Source of the DNA: Rouxiella sp. S1S-2
GTDB lineage: Bacteria; Pseudomonadota; Gammaproteobacteria; Enterobacterales; Enterobacteriaceae
Assembly: GCF_009208105.1 (NCBI RefSeq)
Contig: NZ_WFKL01000001.1
Location: forward strand, 2,170,001-2,234,000
Length of the DNA stretch: 64,000 bases
Direction: 5' to 3'
Shown here: piece after piece, positions 35,165-46,033 of the stretch
How positions within the stretch are numbered: position 1 is the first letter of the stretch
Layout: each line of letters starts with the position of its first letter
Position numbers and translations under genes: made by a program
The notes under the pieces: model-generated
The model's input: only the letters and a program-made list of their open reading frames with translations
What the model was told of the DNA's origin: nothing
Databases searched by the model: none

Positions 35165-36544
35165 ATGAAAAACGTGCTTGAAGATGGACTTCCTAACCCA
35201 CAGCGATTGGGGGCTATTTTGACCCTGGCGCTGGGTATTACCGTGCCGGTATTAGACAGTTCGCTGGCCAATGTGGCGCTACCCACCATTGCTCGCGACT
35301 TCAATGCCAGTGCCGCGTCATCGATATGGATAGTCAATGCTTATCAGCTCGCTATCACCGTGTCATTGCTGTCGCTCGCTTCACTGGGGGAAATCTTTGG
35401 CTATAAACGGGTTTATCAGATTGGGCTACTGGTCTTTAGTTTTACGTCGCTGGGCTGCGCAATGTCAGATTCACTGCTCTCGCTTACCGTCGCCAGAATC
35501 TTACAAGGCTTTGGAGCGGCTGCCATTCTGAGTGTCAATATGGCAATGATTAAAATCATCTACCCGAAAAAACTGCTGGCGCGTGGAATAGCGACTGGCG
35601 CTATTATCGTTTCTGTATCGGCCTCTGCAGGCCCTACCGTGGCGGGGATCATACTCTCAATCGCTTCCTGGCCTTGGCTATTTGCCATTAACTTGCCAAT
35701 TGGAATAATTGCACTGTGTATGGGGTTCAAATATTTGCCGGAAAATCCGCTTAAAAACCCTGGGCGACGGTTTGATTTTATTAGCAGCCTGCTGAATGCG
35801 CTAACGTTTGGTTTATTTATTAGTGCTATCAGCGGCTATGCTCAGGGGGTTAATCATCATTTGATATTTGCTGAGGTAGTCAGCTTAATTATTATCGGTG
35901 GGTTTTATATTCGTCGAGAACTCTCCCGTCCGCTGCCTCTTTTACCGCTAGATTTACTGCGTATTCCTATTTTTAGCTTGTCCCTGTGCACGTCAATGTG
36001 TTCTTTTGCCGCCTATACGCTGGCGTTTGTTTCTCTGCCGTTTTTCTTGCAGAACTCCCTGCGCCTGGATGCCGGTTCTACCGGGTTATTAATGACCGCT
36101 TGGCCATTGGCGACGATGTTGATGGCGCCTTTTTCTGGCCGTTTGGTGGGGCGCTATCATTCTGGCGTGCTGGGTGGAATAGGCTTGCTTATATTTTCTT
36201 GCGGCCTGTTTGCTTTAGCGCTGCTGCCACCAGACCCTGCACATTTAAATATTGTTTGGCGCATGCTCTTGTGCGGCGCAGGTTTTGGTTTATTCCAGTC
36301 TCCCAACAACCACACCATCGTTTCATCTGCGCCGAGCAACAGGAGCGGGGGAGCCAGCGGGCTGTTAGGCACGGCGCGCGTACTGGGGCAAACTGTGGGT
36401 GCAGCACTGGTTGCACTGATGTTTAACCTGTTTTTAACCCATGGAACTTACGCCTCTCTCATGCTGGCAGGTACATTGGCGGTAAGCGCGGCGATCATTA
36501 GCATAACGCGTGTGATGCAAAAACCGGCGTTGGCAAACATTTGA
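35165..36544 (+). CDS. MFS transporter, DHA2 (EmrB/QacA) family
   Basis: A 459-residue, roughly 14-helix MFS drug-type transporter. Motifs are LDSSLANVALPTIARDF (helix 1 and following loop, with the Asp typical of DHA2), GEIFGYKRVY (motif A) and ILQGFGAAAIL (motif B). SVSASAGPTVAGIIL is the antiporter motif C. Such proteins export hydrophobic compounds or antibiotics with proton exchange. It starts 86 bp after the amidohydrolase gene and is followed by a strong terminator, so 33864-36544 is probably one transcript. A role as second exporter or immunity pump for the adjacent cluster is plausible but not shown. Confidence 0.88.
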   Translation: MKNVLEDGLPNPQRLGAILTLALGITVPVLDSSLANVALPTIARDFNASAASSIWIVNAYQLAITVSLLSLASLGEIFGYKRVYQIGLLVFSFTSLGCAMSDSLLSLTVARILQGFGAAAILSVNMAMIKIIYPKKLLARGIATGAIIVSVSASAGPTVAGIILSIASWPWLFAINLPIGIIALCMGFKYLPENPLKNPGRRFDFISSLLNALTFGLFISAISGYAQGVNHHLIFAEVVSLIIIGGFYIRRELSRPLPLLPLDLLRIPIFSLSLCTSMCSFAAYTLAFVSLPFFLQNSLRLDAGSTGLLMTAWPLATMLMAPFSGRLVGRYHSGVLGGIGLLIFSCGLFALALLPPDPAHLNIVWRMLLCGAGFGLFQSPNNHTIVSSAPSNRSGGASGLLGTARVLGQTVGAALVALMFNLFLTHGTYASLMLAGTLAVSAAIISITRVMQKPALANI

Positions 36545-36609
36545 GAGCAGGGCGACGGGAATTAATCTTGCGGTATCGATACGATAAAACGCCGCATTGA
36601 GGAATGAAA

Positions 36610-36640
36610 AAAGGCCCTGAATGTGGCATTCATGGCCTTT
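36610..36640. terminator. Intrinsic terminator between MFS and DoxX genes
   Basis: Stem AAAGGCC-TGAATG (36610-36623 with one unpaired C) and CATTCA-GGCCTTT (36627-36640 with one unpaired T) around TGG. A-rich on the left and T-rich on the right, it can act for the plus-strand MFS gene and possibly for the convergent DoxX gene. Confidence 0.82.
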
Positions 36641-36726
36641 AAGCGTTGTCGAATGTTGTGTGAAACATCACTCAAAACGTCATAACGTCCACCCATCCAC
36701 AAACAACAGAATCAACGTATTCCAAT

Positions 36727-37140
36727 CTATTTGCGGTCAAGGGAATATTTTCCCGGGCCAATAAGCGCCAGCAAAATTAAGCCGCCGACAATCGCCACAT
36801 TCTTGTAAAAGTTAATCTCATTCGCATAATGCGCTGCGCCAGTCATGGTCCAGAAAGGGTGACCAATTAACGCTGTGACCACCGTATAGGCGGCCATAAT
36901 CAGCGCCAGTGGTCGGGTGTAAAAACCCAAGATTAGGGCAATACCGACAAAAAACTCGAGCACGACCGCCACAATGGCCGATAACGTTGGAAACGGGGAG
37001 CCGGTTGAACTCATATAAGTGATTGTCCCACTGAATCCGACCAGTTTTTCATAGCCGAAAATAACAAATAAAAGCATCAGCAGTATGCGCGTGACGAGCA
37101 GTGTGGCATCACTGTATTTGGCAATGGAAAAATAGCGCAT
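36727..37140 (-). CDS. DoxX family membrane protein
   Basis: A 137-residue protein with four predicted helices, typical of DoxX. It begins MRYFSIAKYSDATLLVTRILLML and contains LVGFSGTITYMSSTGSPFP and the late ALIGHPFWTM motif shared by YphA/YqjF-type members. DoxX proteins are small inner membrane proteins linked to redox and thiol stress; precise function is unknown. It is divergent from a LysR gene at 37386, which probably regulates it. Confidence 0.9.
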   Translation of the reverse strand: MRYFSIAKYSDATLLVTRILLMLLFVIFGYEKLVGFSGTITYMSSTGSPFPTLSAIVAVVLEFFVGIALILGFYTRPLALIMAAYTVVTALIGHPFWTMTGAAHYANEINFYKNVAIVGGLILLALIGPGKYSLDRK

Positions 37141-37269
37141 TTTATATTCCTGTTTATTTAAGCAATTGATTTAATGCGATCAAGTGTCATCGTTTTTCTC
37201 AGGCCTTAAAACAAAGACTTAAGACTTTCTCAACACGACTTTCAAACTTGTTCTTAGATTCGGTAACTG

Positions 37270-37313
37270 AGCGCCGACAATGATGCTAAATGCCTCGCTG
37301 CGGACTCGGCGCT
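37270..37313. promoter_or_regulatory. 8-bp inverted repeat in DoxX/LysR intergenic region
   Basis: AGCGCCGA (37270-37277) and TCGGCGCT (37306-37313) are perfect complements 28 nt apart in the divergent promoter region. It may be a LysR binding site or an RNA hairpin; only position and symmetry support this. Confidence 0.3.
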
Positions 37314-37385
37314 GAACGCACTTTAACTCCTTCGTTAATGGGCATAAACTGCATAAATGGATAACATATTCCCAAAAATGGCATA

Positions 37386-38297
37386 ATGATGAGATTCGAT
37401 CCGGCAGACATGGTGTTGTTTACCTACGTGGTTGAGGAAGGAAGCTTTTCAGGGGCCGCCGAACGTCTTGATATTCCAAATTCAACGGTGTCGAGGCGTA
37501 TTTCCACGCTGGAGAATCAGCTCGGTGAAAGGTTGCTGATAAGGACTACGCGCAAGATGGTCATCACCGAATACGGGAAGGCTGTCCTGCGTCATGCGCA
37601 GCAAATTTCAGCCGAAATGGAAGCCATGCTGGCCCTCACCGAGCACCGGCAGGCAAAGCCTTCCGGGCAGTTACGCATATCTCTGCCCGGCGATTTCTCT
37701 CAAAATATGATTGGTGCACTGTTAGCGGACTTTATCGAGAGGTATCCAGACGTGACGCTGGATATCGATTCCTCTCAGCAGCGCGTGGATATTATTGGTG
37801 AAAGTTATGATGTCGCGTTGCGGATGGGCGACCTGCAAAACGATTCAACGCTGGTGGCCAGGCAGCTAAGCACCTTTCGAGTGGCGCTCTATGCGGCTCC
37901 TTCATTTATCAAAAAGCATGGGACTATTCACCATCCCGAGGAGTTAATGGCGCGCGCCGTACTGAGACTGCGCACCCGCGTAGGAGAAATAGCGCCCTGG
38001 AAACTCACTCAAGGCAGAGAGTCTTGGGAGGGAAGCCCGCCGGTGCGTGCAGTCGCCAACTCACCGAACGTGTTAATTAATCTGGCGCGTCTTGGCGCGG
38101 GGATAACCAGCGTAACGACACATTTTGCCCATCCTTTTCTGGCGAGTGGAGAATTGGTTAGAGTACTTGAGGATTGGGAATGTCCGGGCGTGCCGGTTTG
38201 GGCCGTTTTCCCCGGAAGACGCTTAATGCCATCACGGACCCGCGTTTTCATCGACAATCTGGTGGCCAGTTTTGAGAAATTTACCTCAACGTATTGA
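37386..38297 (+). CDS. LysR family transcriptional regulator
   Basis: A 303-residue LysR protein. The HTH is at about residues 19-40 (GSFSGAAERLDIPNSTVSRR), with an effector domain from about 92 (GQLRISLPGDFSQNMIGALL). The sequence is of the common subgroup found beside DoxX, quinone reductase and SDR genes (for example YafC/DmlR relatives). It is divergent from the DoxX gene over about 245 bp and is probably its regulator. Two adjacent ATGs open the frame with no clear ribosome site, so the start is uncertain by one codon. Confidence 0.92.
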   Translation: MMRFDPADMVLFTYVVEEGSFSGAAERLDIPNSTVSRRISTLENQLGERLLIRTTRKMVITEYGKAVLRHAQQISAEMEAMLALTEHRQAKPSGQLRISLPGDFSQNMIGALLADFIERYPDVTLDIDSSQQRVDIIGESYDVALRMGDLQNDSTLVARQLSTFRVALYAAPSFIKKHGTIHHPEELMARAVLRLRTRVGEIAPWKLTQGRESWEGSPPVRAVANSPNVLINLARLGAGITSVTTHFAHPFLASGELVRVLEDWECPGVPVWAVFPGRRLMPSRTRVFIDNLVASFEKFTSTY

Positions 38298-38495
38298 GTT
38301 GATATTTTTTAGAAGGTTAATTCTTTGTTAATAAGTTTTGCTTATATAGCATGCAGCTATTGATATGAGTTTTTGTTCGTAGTGCAGTTTTATAGCCTGT
38401 GTAATCCTCTGCTTTACAAGATAAAAATGCCCGCTGGCGCAGGGTCTGCGGTTAACAATTTCTGCCAATTTGGCGGTGTCTTATAAGGAAAATAC

Positions 38496-39323
38496 ATGGC
38501 TATTAACGCACGTTCTTTGTCCTCCCTTTCCGCGCTGACGCTGCTGGTACTGAGCGGTGTCACCACCTTCGCCGCCCATGCTGACCAATTGGCGGATATT
38601 AAAAAAGCGGGTGTTATCAACGTAGCTACCTTTGACTCAAATCCGCCGTTCGGTTCAGTCGATGCTAAAACTCATGACATTGTGGGCTACGATGTAGACT
38701 TCGCTAAAGCGCTTGCCAAATCCCTTGGCGTGAAGCTCAAATTGGTGCCGACCAATCCTGCTAACCGTATTCCACTGCTGCAGTCTGGCAAGGCTGACAT
38801 TATCGTTGCCGATATTACTATCACGCCAGAACGTGCCAAAGTGGTGGACTTCTCGGTACCTTATTTCGTGACCGGTCAGCAATTTTTGGTCCCGGCAGCT
38901 TCACCTGACAAACTGGATGCTTACGCTACGGCGCGCATCGGTGTAGTGAAGGGCACCACCGGCGAACAGGAGTTGCATACCCGCTTCCCTCAGTCGCGCG
39001 TGTTAGCGTATGACGATATTCCGCTGGCGCTTTCTGCCCTCCGTAGCGGCAACGTACAGGCCATCACTCAGGACAGCACCATTTTGGCCGGTTTGCTCGA
39101 TGGTGCGCCGGACAAAGCAAAATACAAAGTATTGCCTGAATTGTTGAGCAAAGAAGAGATCGGCGTGGGTGTTAAAAAAGGTGAAACCAGCCTGCTGAAA
39201 GCGGTAAACGATGAGTTGCTGAGTCTGGAAAAAACGGGTGAAGCCACCAAAATTTATAATGTCTGGTTTGGACCACAAACTAAATCACCCCAACCGCGTT
39301 TGTTTAAGATCGAAGCAAAATAA
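38496..39323 (+). CDS. Polar amino acid ABC transporter, substrate-binding protein
   Basis: A 275-residue periplasmic binding protein of family 3 (PF00497). A signal peptide of about 29 residues (ending AAHA) is followed by LADIKKAGVINVATFDSNPPFG, the GYDVDFAKALAKSLGV segment and LLQSGKADIIVADITITPERAKVVDFS, the family signature. It binds an amino acid or related compound and delivers it to the permease pair at 40169-41666. It leads a four-gene operon (SBP, ATPase, two permeases) with 15 bp before the ATPase gene. The convergent C-S lyase gene suggests a sulfur amino acid or cysteine conjugate, by context only. Confidence 0.93.
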   Translation: MAINARSLSSLSALTLLVLSGVTTFAAHADQLADIKKAGVINVATFDSNPPFGSVDAKTHDIVGYDVDFAKALAKSLGVKLKLVPTNPANRIPLLQSGKADIIVADITITPERAKVVDFSVPYFVTGQQFLVPAASPDKLDAYATARIGVVKGTTGEQELHTRFPQSRVLAYDDIPLALSALRSGNVQAITQDSTILAGLLDGAPDKAKYKVLPELLSKEEIGVGVKKGETSLLKAVNDELLSLEKTGEATKIYNVWFGPQTKSPQPRLFKIEAK

Positions 39324-39338
39324 TCAGGCAGGCAGCTA

Positions 39339-40172
39339 ATGCAGCAACCTTCTTCAACAACCGCAGACTCGTCTGCGGTTTTTTCGTATCCACAGCCTGA
39401 CGGCAAACCGCTCGCGGTTGAGTTTCGTCAGGTCAGTAAATCGTTTGGCCCGCATCAGGTGATCCGCAATGTCGATTTGCGCGTTACCGCCGGTGAAGTG
39501 GTCGCGGTGTGTGGCCCGTCTGGTTCGGGGAAATCCACGCTGATCCGTATGATTAATCATCTTGAGACGCTGACCAGCGGCGAGATCCTGGTTCACACTC
39601 AGCCGACATCTGGGCTGAGCGGCAAAGCGCTGCGTGAATTACGCACCCACATCGGTTTCGTATTTCAGCAGTTCAATCTCTATGCCCATCTTGATGCGCT
39701 GGACAACGTTAGTCTGGCGCTGGTGAAAGTACACGGCTGGAAGCCGGTACAGGCGCGCCAAAAGGCCAGCGAACTGCTGGAGCGCGTAGGGCTGGCGGAC
39801 CGTGCACATCACTTTCCTTCGCAGCTTTCCGGTGGTCAGCAGCAGCGGGTGGCGATCGCCCGAGCGCTGGTGACCGACCCGAAAATTATCCTTTTTGATG
39901 AGCCGACCTCGGCACTTGACCCAGAGATGATCGGCGAAGTCCTGCAGGTGATGCAAGCGCTGGCGCACAGTGGCATCACCATGATTGTGGTCACCCACGA
40001 GATGAGTTTTGCTCGTGAGATTGCTGATCGTGTCGTGTTTATGGACGGCGGGGAAATTCTCGAGCAGGCGGATCCGGAGAGTTTTTTCACCCGTCCGGTG
40101 CACCCACGTGCACAGCGTTTCTTGCAAAAAGTCTTGTTCCCATTACAGGCGGCAACCGGGAGGGAGCTTTGA
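39339..40172 (+). CDS. Polar amino acid ABC transporter, ATP-binding protein
   Basis: A 277-residue ABC ATPase of the GlnQ/HisP class. Walker A is GPSGSGKSTLI, the Q-loop is FVFQQFNLYAHLD, the signature is LSGGQQQRVAIARAL, Walker B is IILFDEPTSALDPE, and the switch His lies in VVTHEMSFA. A roughly 28-residue N-terminal extension precedes the domain; its DNA includes a short inverted repeat (CCGCAGAC/GTCTGCGG) followed by T residues at 39361-39383, which looks like a terminator structure inside the reading frame. It powers import with the permeases that follow. The stop overlaps the first permease start by 4 bp. Confidence 0.95.
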   Translation: MQQPSSTTADSSAVFSYPQPDGKPLAVEFRQVSKSFGPHQVIRNVDLRVTAGEVVAVCGPSGSGKSTLIRMINHLETLTSGEILVHTQPTSGLSGKALRELRTHIGFVFQQFNLYAHLDALDNVSLALVKVHGWKPVQARQKASELLERVGLADRAHHFPSQLSGGQQQRVAIARALVTDPKIILFDEPTSALDPEMIGEVLQVMQALAHSGITMIVVTHEMSFAREIADRVVFMDGGEILEQADPESFFTRPVHPRAQRFLQKVLFPLQAATGREL

Positions 40173-40957
40173 TGACGTGGCATCTGGATTGGGCCGGGGT
40201 ATTAACCGGTCAGCCGCTGCAGTGGATCATCTCCGGCTTTCTCACCACGCTTTACGTGACCATTGCGGGCAGCGCACTGGCGACTTTACTGACGCTGTTG
40301 CTGCTGGCGCTGCGTTTAGCACCGGGGCGCGTTGGGCGCAGTGTGGTGGCGGTGTATGTTTCTATTTTTCGCAATACCCCCTTGCTGGTGCAGCTGTTGT
40401 TCTGGTACTTCGCCGCTTACGGCGCGCTGCCGCAGGGGCTGAGATTATACATCGGCGACGTGCATCTTTGGGCAGTTCTACCGGTTAATGTTTCATGGCT
40501 GACGCCAGAATTTCTCTGCGCCGGCTGGGGGCTGGCGCTATTTAGCGCGGCATTTTTGCTCGAAGAGGTACAGGCCGGACTCAATTCAGTGCCTCACGGG
40601 CAGACCGAAGCGGCGATGTCTCAGGGGTTTAGCCGCTGGGCGATGCTGCGCCACGTGTTGTTGCCGCAGGGGCTGATTAACGCCTGGCAGCCGATAGCCG
40701 GGCAGTATCTCAATCTAATGAAGCTCTCGTCGCTGGCGACAGGTATTGGTTTCTCTGAACTCACCTACCAGATTAGCCAGATTGAGAGCTACAACGCCCA
40801 TGCACTGGAAGGGTTTGCCGTCGGCACCGTGCTCTATCTGCTGCTCGGTTTGGTGATGGGTTGGCTAATGATGGCGCTCGGCCCACGTCGGCCAAATAAG
40901 CGCCAGCCGCTACTGTTGGCTGCGGTGAAAGCGCAGGGAGAAGGTCATGGCGTTTGA
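40169..40957 (+). CDS. Polar amino acid ABC transporter, permease
   Basis: A 262-residue HisM/HisQ-type permease. The early segment (ISGFLTTLYVTIAGSALATL) and the EAA loop (AAMSQGFSRWAMLRHVLLPQ) that contacts the ATPase are present. About five helices. It differs from a standard family member by an insertion around residues 95-115 (YIGDVHLWAVLPVNVSWLT) in the periplasmic loop. It overlaps the ATPase gene by 4 bp and the second permease gene by 11 bp, so translation is coupled. Confidence 0.93.
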   Translation: MMTWHLDWAGVLTGQPLQWIISGFLTTLYVTIAGSALATLLTLLLLALRLAPGRVGRSVVAVYVSIFRNTPLLVQLLFWYFAAYGALPQGLRLYIGDVHLWAVLPVNVSWLTPEFLCAGWGLALFSAAFLLEEVQAGLNSVPHGQTEAAMSQGFSRWAMLRHVLLPQGLINAWQPIAGQYLNLMKLSSLATGIGFSELTYQISQIESYNAHALEGFAVGTVLYLLLGLVMGWLMMALGPRRPNKRQPLLLAAVKAQGEGHGV

Positions 40958-41666
40958 TTATTCGGTACTGCACGACAATTTCACCTATCTGCTGTGGGGG
41001 AGAGTGGCCGACGGCGATCCGGGCGGCGTATTGCTGACGCTGATTATGGCGATATCTGCGGGTGCTCTTTCGCTGGTTTTGGGCGTTGCGATGGCCGCAC
41101 TGGCGTGGCGGTTTGGCGGCTGGACGCGGCGTGCGCTATTTATCTGGGCTGACTTTATTCGCGGTATTCCGCTTATTTTTGTTATTTTTTGGCTCTACTT
41201 CCTGATGCCGGTGGTGTTTGGCAGCGCCATCCCCGGTACGCTGACGGTGATATTAGCGCTGGCGTGGTTCACCTCAGCAGCGGTGATGCATTCGACGCTG
41301 TCCGGACTAGAGTCTTTGCCTGCCGGACAGAGCGAGGCGGGATTAGCGTCGGGCTTCAGCCAGTGGCAGATACTGCGGGTATTGCTATTACCGCAGGCCT
41401 TGTCGAACCTATTGCCATCCTATCTTGGGTTGCTGATTTCGCTGCTAAAAGACACCTCACTTGCGTTTATCGTCAATGTCCCAGAGCTGACCACCGTTGC
41501 CGGCCAGGTCAATAACCGCGTGCAAATCTATCCGGCAGAGATTTTCCTATTCATTGGGCTTATCTATTACCTGCTGTGCGCTACGCTGGCGGCAGTTGCC
41601 GGGAAATGGATGAACAAAAAAACGAAGGCGCAGCAGCCCGATATTACGCGCGTTCAGGGAATTTAA
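40947..41666 (+). CDS. Polar amino acid ABC transporter, second permease
   Basis: A 239-residue HisM/HisQ-type permease, partner of the one at 40169. It has the EAA loop SEAGLASGFSQWQILRVLLLPQ, preceded by the IRGIPLIFVIFWLYF segment conserved in PAAT permeases, and about five helices. It is the last gene of the operon; its stop is 5 bp from the stop of the convergent aminotransferase-fold gene. G+C-rich GCCGC/GCGGC repeats at the junction might help termination. Confidence 0.93.
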   Translation: MAFDYSVLHDNFTYLLWGRVADGDPGGVLLTLIMAISAGALSLVLGVAMAALAWRFGGWTRRALFIWADFIRGIPLIFVIFWLYFLMPVVFGSAIPGTLTVILALAWFTSAAVMHSTLSGLESLPAGQSEAGLASGFSQWQILRVLLLPQALSNLLPSYLGLLISLLKDTSLAFIVNVPELTTVAGQVNNRVQIYPAEIFLFIGLIYYLLCATLAAVAGKWMNKKTKAQQPDITRVQGI

Positions 41667-41671
41667 GGCCG

Positions 41672-42856
41672 CTAATGGCCGCGGCTAAAACAGCGCGCTA
41701 AACGGTCAATAACCTTGACCAACTCAGACTGCGGCAGGGCGAAATTAAGACGCATAAAACCCTCGCCGTTAGTCCCAAATTTAAGCCCGCTGTTGGGTAG
41801 CAAACCCGCATCTTTAATCAGACGTTGCTGCAATTGAGCATGCGTTAAACCGCTTTTTCTGAAATCCAGCCACGCCAGATAGGTGCCCTCGGTGTGGAAT
41901 AAGGTCACGTTGGCGATATCTTGCAGCCCTTTTTCAAGCAGCGCATAGTTACCGCGTAGTGTTTCAATCAGCGCATCAAGCCAGGGCGCTCCGTGTCGAT
42001 AGGCAGCATCGCAGGCAATCATCCCCAGCATATTCGGCTGATGAACGCTTAACTCTTCTAACTCATCACTCAGCTTTTTTCTGATTTCGGCATTTTTAAT
42101 CACCAGATGGGTAATCGGTAAACCGCTGAGATTGAAGGGCTTACAGGGGGATGTAAAGGTAATGGTAAAATCAGCAAACTGTGGATTGAGGCTGGCGACC
42201 GGCGTGTAGGGCGTATCGCCGATAATCAGGTCCTGATGCACATCATCGGACAGGAGTAATAATCCGTGGTGCTGACAAAGCTCGGCAATCTGCCTTAATT
42301 CTTCTGACCGCCAAACTTTGCCAATCGGGTTGTGCGGATTACACAGGATCAATATTCGGCTACGCGACGTAATTGCGGCGTGGAGGCGGGCGATATCCAA
42401 TGAATAGCTGCGTTCATTTTCAACTAACGGCACGTCAATAACGCGGCGGCCGGTATGCTTGATAATACGATTAAACGTGCTGAACCCGGGTGAGAAGATA
42501 ATCACCTCGTCATCGGGCTGACTGTTGGCTCGAATGGCAATATCCATCGCGCTAATAACCGACTCACAGGGCAGCACCCATTGTGGGTCGATTCTCCAGC
42601 CGTGACGAACCTCCTGCCAGCCGCAAAAGAGTGCAAAAAAGTCCGCTGGCCACTCGCTGTAGCCAAAAATGCCGTGCTCAACCGCCTGCTGCAGGGCGTC
42701 GACCACCACGGGCGGGGATTTGAAATCCATATCGGCAATCCACAGTGGGATCACCGGTCCAGACAGGCTGTCGGCAAATTCATTGACCTCCAACCATTTA
42801 GTGGACAAGCGTGAACGGCGGTCAATCACCGTCTTAAAGTCAAATTTTCTGCTCAA
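41672..42856 (-). CDS. PatB/MalY-type PLP C-S lyase (cystathionine beta-lyase-like)
   Basis: A 394-residue class I/II PLP enzyme of the MalY/PatB group. It starts SRKFDFKTVIDRRSRLSTKW, has PLIVADMDFKSPP-like VIPLWIADMDFKSPP, CNPHNPIGKVW, and the PLP Lys in TSPCKPFNLSGLP. It cleaves C-S bonds of cystathionine or cysteine conjugates to give pyruvate, ammonia and a thiol. I use the TTG at 42856 because GGAGG is 7 nt upstream and it gives the family length; the frame runs 47 codons further without homology. It is convergent with the amino acid ABC operon. Confidence 0.88.
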   Translation of the reverse strand: MSRKFDFKTVIDRRSRLSTKWLEVNEFADSLSGPVIPLWIADMDFKSPPVVVDALQQAVEHGIFGYSEWPADFFALFCGWQEVRHGWRIDPQWVLPCESVISAMDIAIRANSQPDDEVIIFSPGFSTFNRIIKHTGRRVIDVPLVENERSYSLDIARLHAAITSRSRILILCNPHNPIGKVWRSEELRQIAELCQHHGLLLLSDDVHQDLIIGDTPYTPVASLNPQFADFTITFTSPCKPFNLSGLPITHLVIKNAEIRKKLSDELEELSVHQPNMLGMIACDAAYRHGAPWLDALIETLRGNYALLEKGLQDIANVTLFHTEGTYLAWLDFRKSGLTHAQLQQRLIKDAGLLPNSGLKFGTNGEGFMRLNFALPQSELVKVIDRLARCFSRGH

Positions 42857-43033
42857 GGCTTTTCCTCCAGTATTCATTGAGGCCCATGACATTGGCTGTG
42901 TTTGGGGCATTAATAGGCCAGGAAAAATATCACGTCTCCTCTCGATAAGAGACTTGAGCAAATAAATAAATCTAAATATATTGGCGTTTACTGTCATGAA
43001 TACACGTTATTAATACAATAATCTGCAGCGGTG

Positions 43034-45483
<2,450 letters not shown>

Positions 45484-45560
45484 TTATGTTGGAAAGCATA
45501 ACGCAAACTGTTTTATTGGATTAGGTGGGATAATCAGCTAGGGTTTATTAGTCCGATTCA

Positions 45561-45992
45561 TTAATATTGGCTGACGCGATAGCCGCGCTCGTCAATTACC
45601 CCTTCACCGTCCTCTTTGGCAAACGCCCCCCGCTGCGGGTCCGGCAGAATATCCAGAACCACTTCTGACGGGCGACAGAGCCTGGTGCCAAGCGAAGTCA
45701 CCACCACCGGGCGATTGATCAGGATCGGATGAGCTAACATGGCGTCCAGCAGCTTGTCATCGCTGAACCGGCCTTCCGCCAGCCCCAGCTGCGTATAGGG
45801 CTCGGTATTTTTGCGAAGGAGTTCGCCCACGCTGATCCCCATATCCGCAATCAGTTTTTTTAACTCATCGCGGGTCGGCGGCGTTTCCAGATACAGAATG
45901 ACTGCCGGTTCTACGCCGCTGTTGCGGATTAACGCCAGGGTATTACGGGACGTCCCGCAGGCGGGGTTGTGGTAGAGGGTAATATCAGTCAT
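45561..45992 (-). CDS. arsC: Arsenate reductase (glutaredoxin-dependent)
   Basis: A 143-residue ArsC of the thioredoxin-fold, glutaredoxin-coupled type. Catalytic Cys12 is in HNPACGTSRNTL, and conserved arginines are in NRPVVVTSLGTRLCRPSE. It reduces arsenate to arsenite for export by ArsB. It lies 41 bp downstream of arsB, as the last gene of arsR-arsB-arsC. The length agrees with E. coli ArsC (141). Confidence 0.95.
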   Translation of the reverse strand: MTDITLYHNPACGTSRNTLALIRNSGVEPAVILYLETPPTRDELKKLIADMGISVGELLRKNTEPYTQLGLAEGRFSDDKLLDAMLAHPILINRPVVVTSLGTRLCRPSEVVLDILPDPQRGAFAKEDGEGVIDERGYRVSQY

Positions 45993-46033
45993 GAGCGGTT
46001 CTCCAGACGGGACCGTACCGGCCCTTTAATAAC

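Noticed and set aside
39639..40127. 162-codon minus-strand frame over the ABC ATPase gene
   Set aside because: Antisense shadow of a complete ABC ATPase with all its motifs.
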